Of a stretch of 64,000 nt of DNA, positions 19,334-28,966 are shown piece by piece; positions within the stretch are counted from its first letter, which is position 1, and each line of letters begins with the position of its first letter. Below the pieces are notes generated by a model that was not told the origin of the DNA, ran no database searches, and saw only the letters and a list, made by a program, of their open reading frames with translations. Position numbers and translations under genes: made by a program. Origin of the DNA: Myxococcales bacterium (GTDB taxonomy: Bacteria > Myxococcota_A > Polyangia > Polyangiales > Polyangiaceae); contig JAEUKE010000038.1 of assembly GCA_016794345.1 (NCBI GenBank), positions 1-64,000 of the forward strand, read 5' to 3'.

Positions 19334-19969
19334 TCAGCGCGGCAAGTCGACCCTCGTCCCGGGACGCACGCCGTGCTTGCGCGCCCAGCCTGCGTTGACC
19401 TCGAGCACGAATCGGGCGGGGCAAGATGGGCCGAAGGTGTCGGTGCTGAGCATCGGCGTGTTCTCTTCGACGCCGACGACCACGCCTTTGTCGGAAATGA
19501 AGATCATGTCGAGGGGAATGCAGGTGTTCTTCATCCAGAACTGGAGCGCACGCTCTTCTTCGAAGACGAAGAGCATCCCCGCGTTATCACCCAGCTCTTT
19601 CCGGTACATGAGGCCGCGCATCCGATCGGCGTTTTTCTTCGCCAGCTCCACCGCGACCTCCACGCCGGCGATGTCCGGGAAGCGGACCACGCCCAGCGCG
19701 AGCTGCGGCTGAGGCCCCGGATCGTCGGGGCAAGACGGCGCGGGGACCGTGCCCGTCACCTCGCGCACCGGCTTCTCGGGCCAGGCCTCGACGCAGGCCG
19801 CGAGCTCGAGGGGCACGCTTGGCCCCGGTTGCGTCGACGCCACGCCGGCCGCGCCGCTCGGCGGCTCGGACCGCGCCGACGGTATGGGCTCGGGGGCGCG
19901 AGGCTCGCAAGCGACGAGCGCGAGGGCGACCCAGGGGGCGACGATCATCGGCGCGCATCGACCTGCCAT
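19334..19969 (-). CDS. DUF192 domain lipoprotein
   Basis: A 211-residue protein. A signal peptide ends in LVAC, and a Pro/Ser linker leads to a DUF192 domain (about 110-205) with the characteristic NADRMRGLMYRKEL, FWMKNTCIPLDMIF and VLEVNAGWA blocks. The domain is common but has no assigned reaction. I chose ATG 19969 because it puts the hydrophobic core of the signal at the start; ATG 20005 would add 12 polar residues. It is divergent from the gene at 20069. Confidence 0.78.
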   Translation of the reverse strand: MAGRCAPMIVAPWVALALVACEPRAPEPIPSARSEPPSGAAGVASTQPGPSVPLELAACVEAWPEKPVREVTGTVPAPSCPDDPGPQPQLALGVVRFPDIAGVEVAVELAKKNADRMRGLMYRKELGDNAGMLFVFEEERALQFWMKNTCIPLDMIFISDKGVVVGVEENTPMLSTDTFGPSCPARFVLEVNAGWARKHGVRPGTRVDLPR

Positions 19970-20068
19970 GTCGAACCGCTCGTAGCACCCCTTCCATCCG
20001 TTCAAAAGCGCTCAAACGCGACCGGTCCCGCTCGGCACGGCAGACTCCTTCGGGCTAGACTGCCGCCC

Positions 20069-20620
20069 ATGCAGCGCTTGCTTCTCTGCGCTCTCGGGGC
20101 GCTCGTGCTTCCGACCGCGCTCGCCGGCTTGGTCACGGCTTGCGACAACAACGTCATCGTCCCCGACGGAGATGGCGGACGCGGCGGAGAAGGAGGCGAG
20201 ACGAGCTCCTCCAAATCGACGACCGGCCCGGGCGGCAAGGACGCCGGGACCGACGCGCTGTCCGAGTACACCGATCCGCCCTGCAAGGACCCGCCTCCGC
20301 CGCTCGAGCAGTTCGACTGCGACCCGTATGCCCAAGGCAACGGCGACTGCGGCCCCGGCGAGGGTTGTTACATCTTCGTCGACTACCCGCCCGAGCCCTG
20401 TGGTCAGGAGATCTACGGCTCGCTCTGCATGCCTGCGGGCGTGGGTCAGCAAGGTGATCCTTGCAACGGCGCACAAGACTGCGGCGGCGGGCTGGTGTGT
20501 GTCGTGACGGGCTCCGGCACCCAGTGTGTCCAGCTCTGCGAGCTCGACCAGATCGGGGTGTGTCCCTCGGGCCTCATCTGCGAGCCAATCGACGTGGAAG
20601 GCTTCGGCGGCTGCTTGTAG
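20069..20620 (+). CDS. Cys-rich hypothetical lipoprotein
   Basis: A 183-residue protein. A signal peptide ends in VTAC, followed by a Gly/Asp/Ser/Thr linker and a domain with about 14 Cys in closely spaced pairs (CDPYAQGNGDCGPGEGC, CNGAQDCGGGLVC). The pattern fits a small disulphide-rich secreted module. Such lipoproteins are frequent in myxobacterial genomes, but I recognise no family. The start is the first ATG in frame; no clear Shine-Dalgarno is seen. Confidence 0.72.
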   Translation: MQRLLLCALGALVLPTALAGLVTACDNNVIVPDGDGGRGGEGGETSSSKSTTGPGGKDAGTDALSEYTDPPCKDPPPPLEQFDCDPYAQGNGDCGPGEGCYIFVDYPPEPCGQEIYGSLCMPAGVGQQGDPCNGAQDCGGGLVCVVTGSGTQCVQLCELDQIGVCPSGLICEPIDVEGFGGCL

Positions 20621-20631
20621 GGGTGGAAAAG

Positions 20632-22323
20632 ATGTCGATGCGGGTCCATTCCAAAAAGCGTGTCGCTGTGGATTCACCCCCCCGTCCCCCCTCACTCCGT
20701 GAGGGGGGAGCGCTCCTCGTCGCTGCGGGCGTTGTTCTCTTTGCCGCGGCGTCGTGCCGGAGCGCGCTCGAGGAGCTCCCGCCGCAACCGCCGATCCCCG
20801 AGTGTGTGGTGAACGCGGACTGCGAGGGCTTCGACGACAAGTGCCGCAACGTGCGCTGCGTCCCCGACGACGGGGAGGGCGGCGGCGGCTCGGATCCGGG
20901 CGCGATCAGCGTGGCCCGCACGGGCGTCTGCCGCGAGGTGAACCCGGTCAACTGCGACGACGGCGACGTCTGCACCCTCGACGAGTGCGACCCGAAGGAC
21001 GGCACGTGCTCCTACGAGCCCGCCTCGAAGGACCTCGACGGCGACGGCGTGAAGGGCCCGCGTGAGGGCGCCAAGGCCGGCGATCCCGACAGCTGCGGCG
21101 ACGACTGCGACGACACGAACGACAACGCGTTCCCCGGCAACGCGGAGGTGTGCGACGGCGCCGACAACGACTGCAACGGCATCGTCGATGACAACGCCGT
21201 CTTCATCCCGGCGGGGCTCGAGCCCGTGCAAGTTTCGTCTCGTGCCCTCGATCTCGCCGGATCGGGCGGTCTCGCTTTCAGCGGCGAGACCTACGTGGCG
21301 ACCTACTTCGGCTCCACCAACGGCGGCATCAGCGCCTACAAGAACGTCCTCGACCAGGCGGGCAACCCCACCGGGGAGACGACGCTCACCGTCACGCCCA
21401 GCGACTCGGCCGGCGGCCCCATCGTCTGGATCGGCGACCGGTACGGTGTCCTCTGGCAAGATCGGCCCAACAACGACTACGAGGTCTACTTCCGCCTGCT
21501 CGACGCTGCCGGCGGCACGGTGGTCACGGCGCCCATCCAGGTGAGCGACGGCTTTCCCCGCTTCAGCATCAACCCGGACCTCGGCTGGACCGGGAACAAC
21601 TTCGTCGCCGTCTGGCAGGACGAGCGCGAGGGCATCTTCGACATCTACGGTCAGATCCTCGACATCGACGGCAACCTGGTCGGCTCCGACGTGAAAATGA
21701 CCGAGGCTGGCAACCTCGCGAACGAGTCGCCGATCGTCGCCGCGAGCTCCGAGGGCATCGGCGTCGTGTGGAATCGCTCGATCCCGAACGGTCCTTCGTT
21801 CATCCAGTTCCAGACCTTCGACTTCGAGCTGCAGCCCGTGTCCGACGTGACCGAGTTCACCGATGGCACGACGGGAGCTGCCTACCCCGTCGTGGTCTGG
21901 AACGACGGTGAATACGTCGTTGCCTGGGCGAACTGGAAAGGCCCTTCGAAGGCCATCTACGCGGCGGTCGTCTCGCAAGACGGCACCCTCGTGGTCCCGC
22001 CCAAGCCCATCACCGACCCGGGCGCGAACAACTCTCGCTACGTCCAGCTCAAGGCGCTCGGCGACCGCATCCTCGCCGTCTACTCGGACGACCGCGACCA
22101 GAGCGTCGGCTACGAGGTCTACGCGCGGATGGTGTCGCGCACGCTCGATCCCATCGGGGCCGAGCTCCGCGTGACCAGCTCGCCCGGCGACAGCGTCTAC
22201 CCGCGCCCGGCCTTCGGCCCCGAGGGAGACGTCGGGATCCTGTTCCGCGACGACCGGCCGACCGCGAGCGGCGTGGAGCAGCGGGTCTGGTTCACCCGAC
22301 TCGGCTGCAACGCCGGCGACTGA
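20632..22323 (+). CDS. MopE-type metal-binding-motif lipoprotein
   Basis: A 563-residue protein. After an unusual N-terminus whose codons contain a C-rich palindrome (20686-20708) comes a hydrophobic stretch ending AAASC. A Cys-rich region (ECVVNADC) precedes the acidic repeat DLDGDG...DCDD...CDGADNDCNGIVDD, the MopE putative metal-binding motif (about residues 135-190). The rest (about 195-555) is a beta-propeller-like repeat of W-D/DNDYEVY and DEREGIFDIYG blocks. It is expected at the cell surface; ligand unknown. GTGGAAAAG precedes ATG 20632, and ATG 20638 is the alternative. Confidence 0.75.
   Translation: MSMRVHSKKRVAVDSPPRPPSLREGGALLVAAGVVLFAAASCRSALEELPPQPPIPECVVNADCEGFDDKCRNVRCVPDDGEGGGGSDPGAISVARTGVCREVNPVNCDDGDVCTLDECDPKDGTCSYEPASKDLDGDGVKGPREGAKAGDPDSCGDDCDDTNDNAFPGNAEVCDGADNDCNGIVDDNAVFIPAGLEPVQVSSRALDLAGSGGLAFSGETYVATYFGSTNGGISAYKNVLDQAGNPTGETTLTVTPSDSAGGPIVWIGDRYGVLWQDRPNNDYEVYFRLLDAAGGTVVTAPIQVSDGFPRFSINPDLGWTGNNFVAVWQDEREGIFDIYGQILDIDGNLVGSDVKMTEAGNLANESPIVAASSEGIGVVWNRSIPNGPSFIQFQTFDFELQPVSDVTEFTDGTTGAAYPVVVWNDGEYVVAWANWKGPSKAIYAAVVSQDGTLVVPPKPITDPGANNSRYVQLKALGDRILAVYSDDRDQSVGYEVYARMVSRTLDPIGAELRVTSSPGDSVYPRPAFGPEGDVGILFRDDRPTASGVEQRVWFTRLGCNAGD
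20686..20708. repeat. C-rich palindrome inside a signal-peptide region
   Basis: Perfect 10-bp arms (20686-20695 with 20699-20708) and a 3-nt loop, in the coding sequence just before the hydrophobic core of the lipoprotein signal. Confidence 0.6.
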
Positions 22324-22341
22324 CCGACCTTGCGACGGGGT

Positions 22342-22364
22342 GGCGACCAAGGTGTAAGGTCGCC
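22342..22364. terminator. possible stem-loop terminator after the MopE-type gene
   Basis: A 7-bp stem (22342-22348 with 22358-22364) and a 9-nt loop start 19 bp after the stop. An alternative pairing of 22325-22331 with 22356-22362 shares the right arm. There is no T-run, so termination is uncertain. The rest of 22365-22470 shows nothing clear. Confidence 0.35.
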
Positions 22365-22470
22365 GAGGGTTCATCCGTTGTCACGAATCGTGGCGTCCCG
22401 CCTACCTGCGGGATGCCCGCGGATGCGTGGCGCCGCCGCCCCGATGGGCCGGCCCCGACAACGAGGACCC

Positions 22471-24621
22471 ATGCGCAAGACCTACCTGTTCAGCCTGCTC
22501 GCCCCCTTCGCCTTCGGCTGCTCGGCGACGACCAGCTACGTCGACAGCGACACGACCCTGGGGAGGATCGTCGTGTACCGAAACGGCGTCGCCTACTACG
22601 AGCGGACGGCCGAGGTCAGCGGCGACACGCTCGAGCTGAAGGTCCCCGCCGACAAAGTCGACGATTTCCTCAAGTCTCTCACGGTGATCGACGCGGCCAC
22701 CAAGAAGCCCGCGCCCATCGCCTACCCGACGCGCCCGAACGCCGTATCGAATGACGGCACCGTCACGATGAACGTGAAGCTGACGGGTGGGGACAAGCCC
22801 AAGAAGCTCTTGCTCACCTACGTGACCGAGTCACCCTCGTGGAAGCCGAGCTACCGCGTCGTGATCGGGGAGGGCGGCAAGGTGAGCCTCATGGGCTGGG
22901 CGATCGTGGACAACACGAGCGGCGAGGACTGGAAGAACGTGAAGCTCGGCGTCGGCTCGAGCTCCGCGCTTTCGTTTCGCTACGATCTGTCCTCCATCCG
23001 CAGCGTCGCACGGGAGACCCTGAGCCCCGAAGACCTCTTCGCGCAGGCCCCGCCGACCGGGGGCGCCGTGATGGCCAACGTGCCGGAGGGCAAGAAAGTC
23101 CTCACGGTCCTGGACGAGCAGACGATCCTCCAGGCGGAGCGATATCGCAACGAGGTGACGGCGGTGTCGCAGAGCCGTCACTACGACGCACCCACCGCCG
23201 GGAGCGACGGCGAGGAGACAGGGAGGGGCTCCCACGATCGCCCGCGGCCCGAGAAGCCCGCCGACAAGAAGGGCGGCAAGGGCAAGATGAAGTCGGGCGA
23301 AGCGACCGGAATGGCGGGCCTGGGCGTCGCCCACGATCCGGTGGGCCAGCTCGCGCTCCAGCTCCAGAACCAGAACAAGCCGATCGTCGTGGAGGGCTTC
23401 GCCAGCACGAAGGACGCCGACAAGAACCAGGCAGCGCTCGAGCGCGCGAACCGCCTGCGCCAGCAGCTCATCGACAACGGCGTCCCGGCGCAGCAGATCG
23501 TGGCCGTCGCGAACGCGGAGCTTCAGACCGATCAGGGCGGCGCCCGCCTGCTCGAGGATCAGAAGCCTCCGACGCCCGCGCCCACGCCTCAGGCCGGCGA
23601 GACGCTCGAGCCGATCGGTACGTCGCATTTCGAGTCCAAGTCGCCGATGACGGTCCCCGCCGGAACCAGCGCGATGGTCTCGATCCTCGACGCCTCCACG
23701 CAGGGTGAGGTCGTCTACCTCTACGATCCGGAGTCCGCACGCGGCAACAAGACCTACGCCTTCCGCTCGGTGCGGCTCGCGAACCCCACAAGCTCGACCT
23801 TGGAGACGGGTCCCGTGACCGTCTACGGCGAGGGCCGCTTCATCGGGGAGGGCTTCACCGATCCGATCCCCGGCAAGAGCACGAGCTTCGTGCCGTTTGC
23901 GCTCGACCGGCAGATCGTGGTCGAGGAGAAAGAGGAGGAGTCGGACGGGATCGCGCGCATCCTCACCGCCCAGCGCGGCGTGTTCTCGACGGAGATGCGC
24001 CACACGAAGAAGAAAAAGCTGGTCGTGCAGAACCGGCTCGGAGAGGAGGCGGTCGTCTACGTCAGGCACACCGTCCAGAAGGGGTACAAGCTCTCCGCGG
24101 CGCCGCCCGACTCGGAGAAGCTCGGCGAGGCTCATCTGTTTCGCATCAAAGTGCCCGCGCACGGCAAGGTCGACGTCGCGATCGAAGAGGAGACGCCGGT
24201 CTTCCGGACGGTCGATCTCCGATCGCACGAGGGCCTCGATCTCATCCGCGCGTTCGTCTCGTCGGCCGCGCTCGAGGGTGACGTCAAGAAGCGCGTCGAG
24301 GCGGTCGTCTCCATGCAGAAGGATCTGGGCACGCTCGAGGAGCGCATCGAGACCGCGCGCCAGCAGATGAACGAATACCGCGCGCGCATGGACGAGCTGC
24401 ACGCCCAGGTCGTGACCCTCAAGGCGGTGAAGACCGGCGGGACGCTCATGCGCAGCCTGGAGAAGAAGCTGGAGGAGGTGAGCGACAAGCTCTCGAAGGC
24501 GACGGTCGATCTCGTTGCGCTGGAAGAGCAGCGGATGATCTCGCGCATCAAGCTCCAGGACGGCATCGCCGAGCTCTCCTTCGAGAACAAAGACGCCGGC
24601 AAGGTCGCTGCGGGCAACTGA
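22471..24621 (+). CDS. DUF4139 protein with inserted OmpA-like segment
   Basis: A 716-residue protein, probably lipidated (FAFGC near residue 17). It opens with VVYRNGVAYYER and SWKPSYRVVIGEGG, and contains VPLAID-like DRQIVVEEKEEE and later blocks of the DUF4139/MuiA type. Between the two parts, at about residues 290-355, lies VVEGFASTKDADKNQ...RANRLRQQLIDNGVP, which looks like the peptidoglycan-binding end of OmpA-like domains. The C-terminus is a long coiled coil (EERIETARQQMNEYR). GAGGA lies before ATG 22471. The position suggests an envelope protein that touches the cell wall. Confidence 0.75.
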   Translation: MRKTYLFSLLAPFAFGCSATTSYVDSDTTLGRIVVYRNGVAYYERTAEVSGDTLELKVPADKVDDFLKSLTVIDAATKKPAPIAYPTRPNAVSNDGTVTMNVKLTGGDKPKKLLLTYVTESPSWKPSYRVVIGEGGKVSLMGWAIVDNTSGEDWKNVKLGVGSSSALSFRYDLSSIRSVARETLSPEDLFAQAPPTGGAVMANVPEGKKVLTVLDEQTILQAERYRNEVTAVSQSRHYDAPTAGSDGEETGRGSHDRPRPEKPADKKGGKGKMKSGEATGMAGLGVAHDPVGQLALQLQNQNKPIVVEGFASTKDADKNQAALERANRLRQQLIDNGVPAQQIVAVANAELQTDQGGARLLEDQKPPTPAPTPQAGETLEPIGTSHFESKSPMTVPAGTSAMVSILDASTQGEVVYLYDPESARGNKTYAFRSVRLANPTSSTLETGPVTVYGEGRFIGEGFTDPIPGKSTSFVPFALDRQIVVEEKEEESDGIARILTAQRGVFSTEMRHTKKKKLVVQNRLGEEAVVYVRHTVQKGYKLSAAPPDSEKLGEAHLFRIKVPAHGKVDVAIEEETPVFRTVDLRSHEGLDLIRAFVSSAALEGDVKKRVEAVVSMQKDLGTLEERIETARQQMNEYRARMDELHAQVVTLKAVKTGGTLMRSLEKKLEEVSDKLSKATVDLVALEEQRMISRIKLQDGIAELSFENKDAGKVAAGN

Positions 24622-24792
24622 CGAGAGTCGCCGCGGCTTCATGGTCGAGCGGTGATGCGCGGTCGGTGATCCCGCCTCCGCACCCGCGCTCCGCGACGAC
24701 GGCGCATACGCCTCGGCGCGGGCGCGTCATTCCAAGAATCTGCGTTCGGCCGAGCTCAGATCCAGGCGCGTCCTGCTGCGTACGTGGGAGGC

Positions 24793-25761
24793 ATGAAGCT
24801 ACCCACGTCGATCCTGATGTTGTCACTCCTCGTCGGCTCGTCCGCTTGCTCCGGGACCGCGCCGGCGCCGGCCTCGAGCGGGCGCGCCGACGCGGGCGCC
24901 GCTCCGGCGTCCGCGACCTCTACGCTCGCGACGGATGCGCCTGCGCTCGCTGGGCCTACCTCGCGCGGCGATCTCGCCGCTTGGGACCGACTCCCCGCGC
25001 CGACCCGAAGGGCGATCGATGCAGCAGACCTCGTCGTGACCGCGACGCTCTCCGGGTCGAAGATCGCCAGTGTGCTCGAGGTCGCGCCGCCGATCTTCGT
25101 GCATGAGTTCGACGTGGTCGTCTCGGAGCGGCTCGGCGGCGCCGCGGTGACCGGCCCGATTCACGCAGTCTGGGAGACGCTCGAGCGCGAGACGGCCTGG
25201 AGCGACGGCGTGCCGATGGTGATCGCCCTCCGGAAGATCGAGGCGACGCTGCCGGCGCAGGGGGTGCAGTGGGACGTCACGTTCATCGCGCCGAGCACCT
25301 CCGACCTCGTCCTCGGCGTACGCGCCGCGCGAAGGCCTGCCGACCCTTCGCTCGGGATCTCGATCGCGCAGGTGCCCGCCGACCGCCACGTCCAGTGGGA
25401 CAACGACTACGGCGACGGGCTGTTCGACCTGACGATCACGAACCGCGGGGGCTCGCCGGTCGAGGTGCCCGGGCTGCGGGAGGTGGACGGTCGTGTCCTC
25501 TGGGACGAAGCCATCGTCGTCCGCGACGTGGCGGAGCGCACGTTGCACCTCGGCGCGGCTTCTCCTCGTCCCGCGAAGGCGGTTGTCCTCGCGCCCGGTG
25601 CGACGCTGACCAAGCGGGTGGACGTGAAGCCGCTCGGCATCGTCTTGCCGGTCGGTGGCGGTCGGCAGCACTACTCGTTTGCGATCGGCGAGCTCCGCGT
25701 CACGAGCTTCTTCTATTACACACACGGCCTCCACGGCCCGCAGATGGGACCCGTGCGCTGA
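24793..25761 (+). CDS. hypothetical lipoprotein
   Basis: A 322-residue protein. A signal peptide ends in SSAC, followed by an Ala/Ser/Gly linker of about 40 residues and a beta-rich domain with no family I recognise. GTG 24784, three codons earlier, is an alternative start; the GGAGG in between is too close to ATG 24793 to be a clear ribosome site. The 171 bp before it (24622-24792) hold no gene I can support. Confidence 0.65.
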   Translation: MKLPTSILMLSLLVGSSACSGTAPAPASSGRADAGAAPASATSTLATDAPALAGPTSRGDLAAWDRLPAPTRRAIDAADLVVTATLSGSKIASVLEVAPPIFVHEFDVVVSERLGGAAVTGPIHAVWETLERETAWSDGVPMVIALRKIEATLPAQGVQWDVTFIAPSTSDLVLGVRAARRPADPSLGISIAQVPADRHVQWDNDYGDGLFDLTITNRGGSPVEVPGLREVDGRVLWDEAIVVRDVAERTLHLGAASPRPAKAVVLAPGATLTKRVDVKPLGIVLPVGGGRQHYSFAIGELRVTSFFYYTHGLHGPQMGPVR

Positions 25762-25802
25762 GCGAGATCGTCGCGCTGCACCCTCGCCGTCGCGACTCCG
25801 CG

Positions 25803-26831
25803 TCAGACCCAGCCCCCGTCCACGAGGGAACGCCCGGTGTCGAGCACCGACTCGCGCGGCGGGCGAAACTCCATGCCGAGATCCCGCCGGATGAGGGTGT
25901 TGTCGAGGACGGGCGCGGCGCCGAGGTTCTGCCGCAGGAACGAGAAGGTCAGCCGAGGCTCGAAGAGCGCGGTCGCGTACATGAGCAGACCCGGCAGCGG
26001 GAGGCTCGGGACCTTCGAGCCGGGTAGCTCTTGGCGCAGCGCGGCCGCCATCGCGCGCAGGCCCATCGACCCGCTCGTCGCCAGGTAGCGCGGCGCGGGC
26101 GACGCTTTCTCGAGCGCGAGGAGGTGCGCTCGCGCGAGGTCACGGACGTCGACCACCGAGAAGACGAGGTCGGGAACGCCCGGCCACTTGCCCTTCATGA
26201 TCTCGACGAGGATCGCCGGGCTCGTGCGGAGGTGCTGCTCTGTCATCACCGGGCCGAGCACGAGGGAAGGCAAGATCGCGACGAGCTCGACGGGCCTCCC
26301 GCCGGGCTCCGCCGCGAGCGCGCGCGCGGCACGCTCGGCCTGCACCTTCGAGGTCGCGTAGGCGTCCGTCTTCACGGTCGCGGTGTCGTTCCAGTCTCCC
26401 TCGCGGAAGACGTACCCGCTCGGCTTGTCTTCGCCGGTCACCGCGGACACGCTCGAGGTGAGGACGACGCGCCGGACGGTGGGGCTCGCCTTCGCGGCGC
26501 GGACCACGTTGCGCGCGCCCTCCACCGCGACCTCGACGATCTCGCGCTGGGGGTCGCGGGCGGTCAGGAGGACGGCGGATGCCGTGTGGATGACCGCGTC
26601 CACTCCCTCGAGCGCCCGCTCGAACGAGGAGGCGTCCTCGAGATCGCCGCGGACGAGCTCGAGCGCGCCGGCGTCGTGGCCGCGGCCGAGATCGCGGAGG
26701 TGTTTGGTCCGCCGCTCGTCGGCCGGGTCACGCACCGTCGCTCGGACGCGGTAGCCGCGCTCGAGCGCCTCCTTCACGACGTACGCGCCGACGTAACCCG
26801 TGGCGCCGGTGACGCAGACGAAGCCCGGCAT
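25803..26831 (-). CDS. NAD-dependent epimerase / dihydroflavonol-reductase-like SDR
   Basis: A 342-residue extended SDR. GATGYVG near residue 9 binds the dinucleotide, and YATSK (Tyr and Lys four apart) is the catalytic pair. SSVSAVTG supplies the catalytic Ser. The length and order of motifs match DFR-like reductases/epimerases; the substrate cannot be read. It starts two bases after the stop of the di-haem lipoprotein gene. The frame is open upstream of ATG 26831, but that part is a shadow. Confidence 0.85.
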   Translation of the reverse strand: MPGFVCVTGATGYVGAYVVKEALERGYRVRATVRDPADERRTKHLRDLGRGHDAGALELVRGDLEDASSFERALEGVDAVIHTASAVLLTARDPQREIVEVAVEGARNVVRAAKASPTVRRVVLTSSVSAVTGEDKPSGYVFREGDWNDTATVKTDAYATSKVQAERAARALAAEPGGRPVELVAILPSLVLGPVMTEQHLRTSPAILVEIMKGKWPGVPDLVFSVVDVRDLARAHLLALEKASPAPRYLATSGSMGLRAMAAALRQELPGSKVPSLPLPGLLMYATALFEPRLTFSFLRQNLGAAPVLDNTLIRRDLGMEFRPPRESVLDTGRSLVDGGWV

Positions 26832-26833
26832 CG

Positions 26834-27955
26834 TCACGGGGGCAGCTGGCTGATCCAGTCGGAGACGGCCTGCAGCCCAGCCGGATCGACGATCTCGGTG
26901 GCGAGCTGCGGCATCTGCGCGCCGGAGCCGCGCACGCTCATGCGCTGGTACACCGCGCTCGAGGCCGGGTTGCCCGGCTCGACGCGGTCGCACCCACACG
27001 GAAACATCGTCGCGGTCTGGTTGATCGTCGTCGTGTACGTGTCGGTGCTCGCCACGTCCGCGTTCTCCTGGAGGACCTTGAAATAGAGCGAAGGTACGCC
27101 CGAGGCGTCGCGGTTGTGGCAGCTCGCGCAGTTCGCGTGGAGGTAGCCGAGCGCGGCCTGTTCGACCGGGGTGCCCGGGACGACGATGCCGCCGGGCAGG
27201 GGAGTGGTGAGGCGGTCTTCGTTCGAGAGCGACGCGATCGTCAGGCCCGGCATGTCGTGCGTGAGCTGCAGCGCCGAGAAGCCGAGCACGCGCCAGTCCT
27301 TCCGGTGGCAGCCGGAGCACAGCGCCTCGGAAGGGATGTCGTGGTCGGTGCCGTTGACGTTCTCGGCCCCGTCCGCGAGGCGCGTCGCGTCCGAGCCGTC
27401 CTCCGCCCATTGGTAGGCGGCGAACTTGAAGTCCGCCTGTCCGGGTCCGGTCCGGATGATCAACCGCGTCTCGACGTGCACGCCATCCCTCACGAACTGC
27501 TTCCAGAGGCGCGTGCCGACGGGCATCTCCCAGACGTCCATGTTGGACGTGTCGATCTTCTGGCACTCCGGCAGATAGACCCAGCGGGTCTTGACCGCGC
27601 CATCCGACCAAAGCGGGTAGAGCGGCTGGAACTCCTTCACGTTGTCCGCGATCGTCTCGGTCGCGATGTCCGAGTAGAGCCCCGTCTCGCTGAGCAGGTC
27701 CGGCGGCTCGTTGAGGACGGGCAGGCTATCGACGCAGCCGCCGGCGCCGCCGGTGCCGCCACCGCCGCTCGAAGATGACGACGAGGAGGTCGTGGTCGAG
27801 GACGTCGTCGTTGGCGAGGTCGTGCCCGTGGTCGAGCTCGTCGTTGTCGCGCTCGAGCCTCCGCTCCCCTCGTCGTCCGAGCACGCGCCGACCGAGCCGA
27901 CCGCGACAAGGGACACGAGCAACCAGGTGCCGGGGGAAAGCAAGACTCGCCGCAT
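26834..27955 (-). CDS. di-haem cytochrome-like lipoprotein
   Basis: A 373-residue exported protein. A lipobox-like VGAC is followed by a Thr/Ser/Gly linker of about 50 residues. The body resembles the di-haem family with PLYPLWSDGAVKTRWVYLP, one CSGCH, one CASCH and a C-terminal QMPQLATEIVD that may hold a Met ligand. Periplasmic or surface electron transfer is likely. Its stop is 2 bp before the SDR start. Confidence 0.78.
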   Translation of the reverse strand: MRRVLLSPGTWLLVSLVAVGSVGACSDDEGSGGSSATTTSSTTGTTSPTTTSSTTTSSSSSSSGGGGTGGAGGCVDSLPVLNEPPDLLSETGLYSDIATETIADNVKEFQPLYPLWSDGAVKTRWVYLPECQKIDTSNMDVWEMPVGTRLWKQFVRDGVHVETRLIIRTGPGQADFKFAAYQWAEDGSDATRLADGAENVNGTDHDIPSEALCSGCHRKDWRVLGFSALQLTHDMPGLTIASLSNEDRLTTPLPGGIVVPGTPVEQAALGYLHANCASCHNRDASGVPSLYFKVLQENADVASTDTYTTTINQTATMFPCGCDRVEPGNPASSAVYQRMSVRGSGAQMPQLATEIVDPAGLQAVSDWISQLPP

Positions 27956-27976
27956 GGCCGAGCAGTCTACCGCGAC

Positions 27977-28906
27977 TCAGGGCGCCTTGCGCAGCCGGAA
28001 CGCGCCGGCCTGGTGGACCTTGCCCGGCAAGATCCGTCCCACCACCTGCTCCGCGATGGCGCCGGCCTCGATGAGCTTGTCGAGGTCGATGCCCGTCTGG
28101 AGCCCCATCCCTTCGAGCAAGAAGACCAGGTCCTCGGTGGCGAGGTTTCCGCTCGCGCCCGGCGCGTAGGGGCAGCCGCCGAGACCGCCGATCGACGCGT
28201 CGAAGTTGCGGACGCCGAGCTCGAGCCCGACGAGCACGTTGGCGAGCGCGGTGCCCCGCGTGTCGTGGAGGTGCAGCGCGATCTGCTCGACCGCCAGCTC
28301 ACCGAGCGCCGCCTGGACGATCTCCTTCGTTTGCTTGGGTGTGCCGACGCCGATCGTGTCGCTCAGCGCGACCTGGTAACAGCCCATCTCCACGAGGCGG
28401 CGCGCGATGCCCACGGACTTGTCGATCGCGATGGGCCCCTCGTACGGGCAGCCCCACACGGTGGAGACGTAGGCGCGCACGCGGATGCCCATCTCGCGAG
28501 CTTGGGGCACGATGCCTGCGAACAGATCGAGCGACGCGTCGACGGATTTGTTCGTGTTGAGGCGATTGTGCGTCTCGCTCGACGAGAGAAAGACCGCGAT
28601 CTCCGGGAGCGTCGACTCCCGGGCGCGCTCGAGGCCCTTTTCGTTGGGGACCAAAGCGCTGAAGGTGACGCCGTCCGGGGGAGGCAGCTGGGCGAGGAGA
28701 TCTCCGGCGTCCGCGAGCTGCGGTACCCACTTCGGCGAGACGAAGCTCGTCGCCTCGATGCGCTTCAGGCCGGCGGCGGCGAGCGCCCGGATGATCCGCT
28801 TCTTGCCCTCGAGCGGCACGATGCCGGGCTCGTTTTGCAGACCATCACGCGGGCTGACCTCGTACACGCTGACGGCGTCCGGGAGAGCCGCGAAGAGGTC
28901 GGGCAT
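27977..28906 (-). CDS. mvaB: hydroxymethylglutaryl-CoA lyase
   Basis: A 309-residue TIM-barrel lyase that cleaves HMG-CoA to acetoacetate and acetyl-CoA (leucine degradation). The opening SPRDGLQNE, the metal-site HLHDTRG and the signature GLGGCPYAPGASGN with its Cys are present. I chose ATG 28906, since ATG 28942 would add 12 residues the family lacks. In myxobacteria this pathway also meets the isovaleryl-CoA supply for iso-fatty acids, but no other leucine-pathway gene is in the window. Confidence 0.9.
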   Translation of the reverse strand: MPDLFAALPDAVSVYEVSPRDGLQNEPGIVPLEGKKRIIRALAAAGLKRIEATSFVSPKWVPQLADAGDLLAQLPPPDGVTFSALVPNEKGLERARESTLPEIAVFLSSSETHNRLNTNKSVDASLDLFAGIVPQAREMGIRVRAYVSTVWGCPYEGPIAIDKSVGIARRLVEMGCYQVALSDTIGVGTPKQTKEIVQAALGELAVEQIALHLHDTRGTALANVLVGLELGVRNFDASIGGLGGCPYAPGASGNLATEDLVFLLEGMGLQTGIDLDKLIEAGAIAEQVVGRILPGKVHQAGAFRLRKAP

Positions 28907-28966
28907 GACGCGTATCCTGCCACCGTCCTCGGGCGCATGCACCTCCCACGATCGACCGAACGAGGG

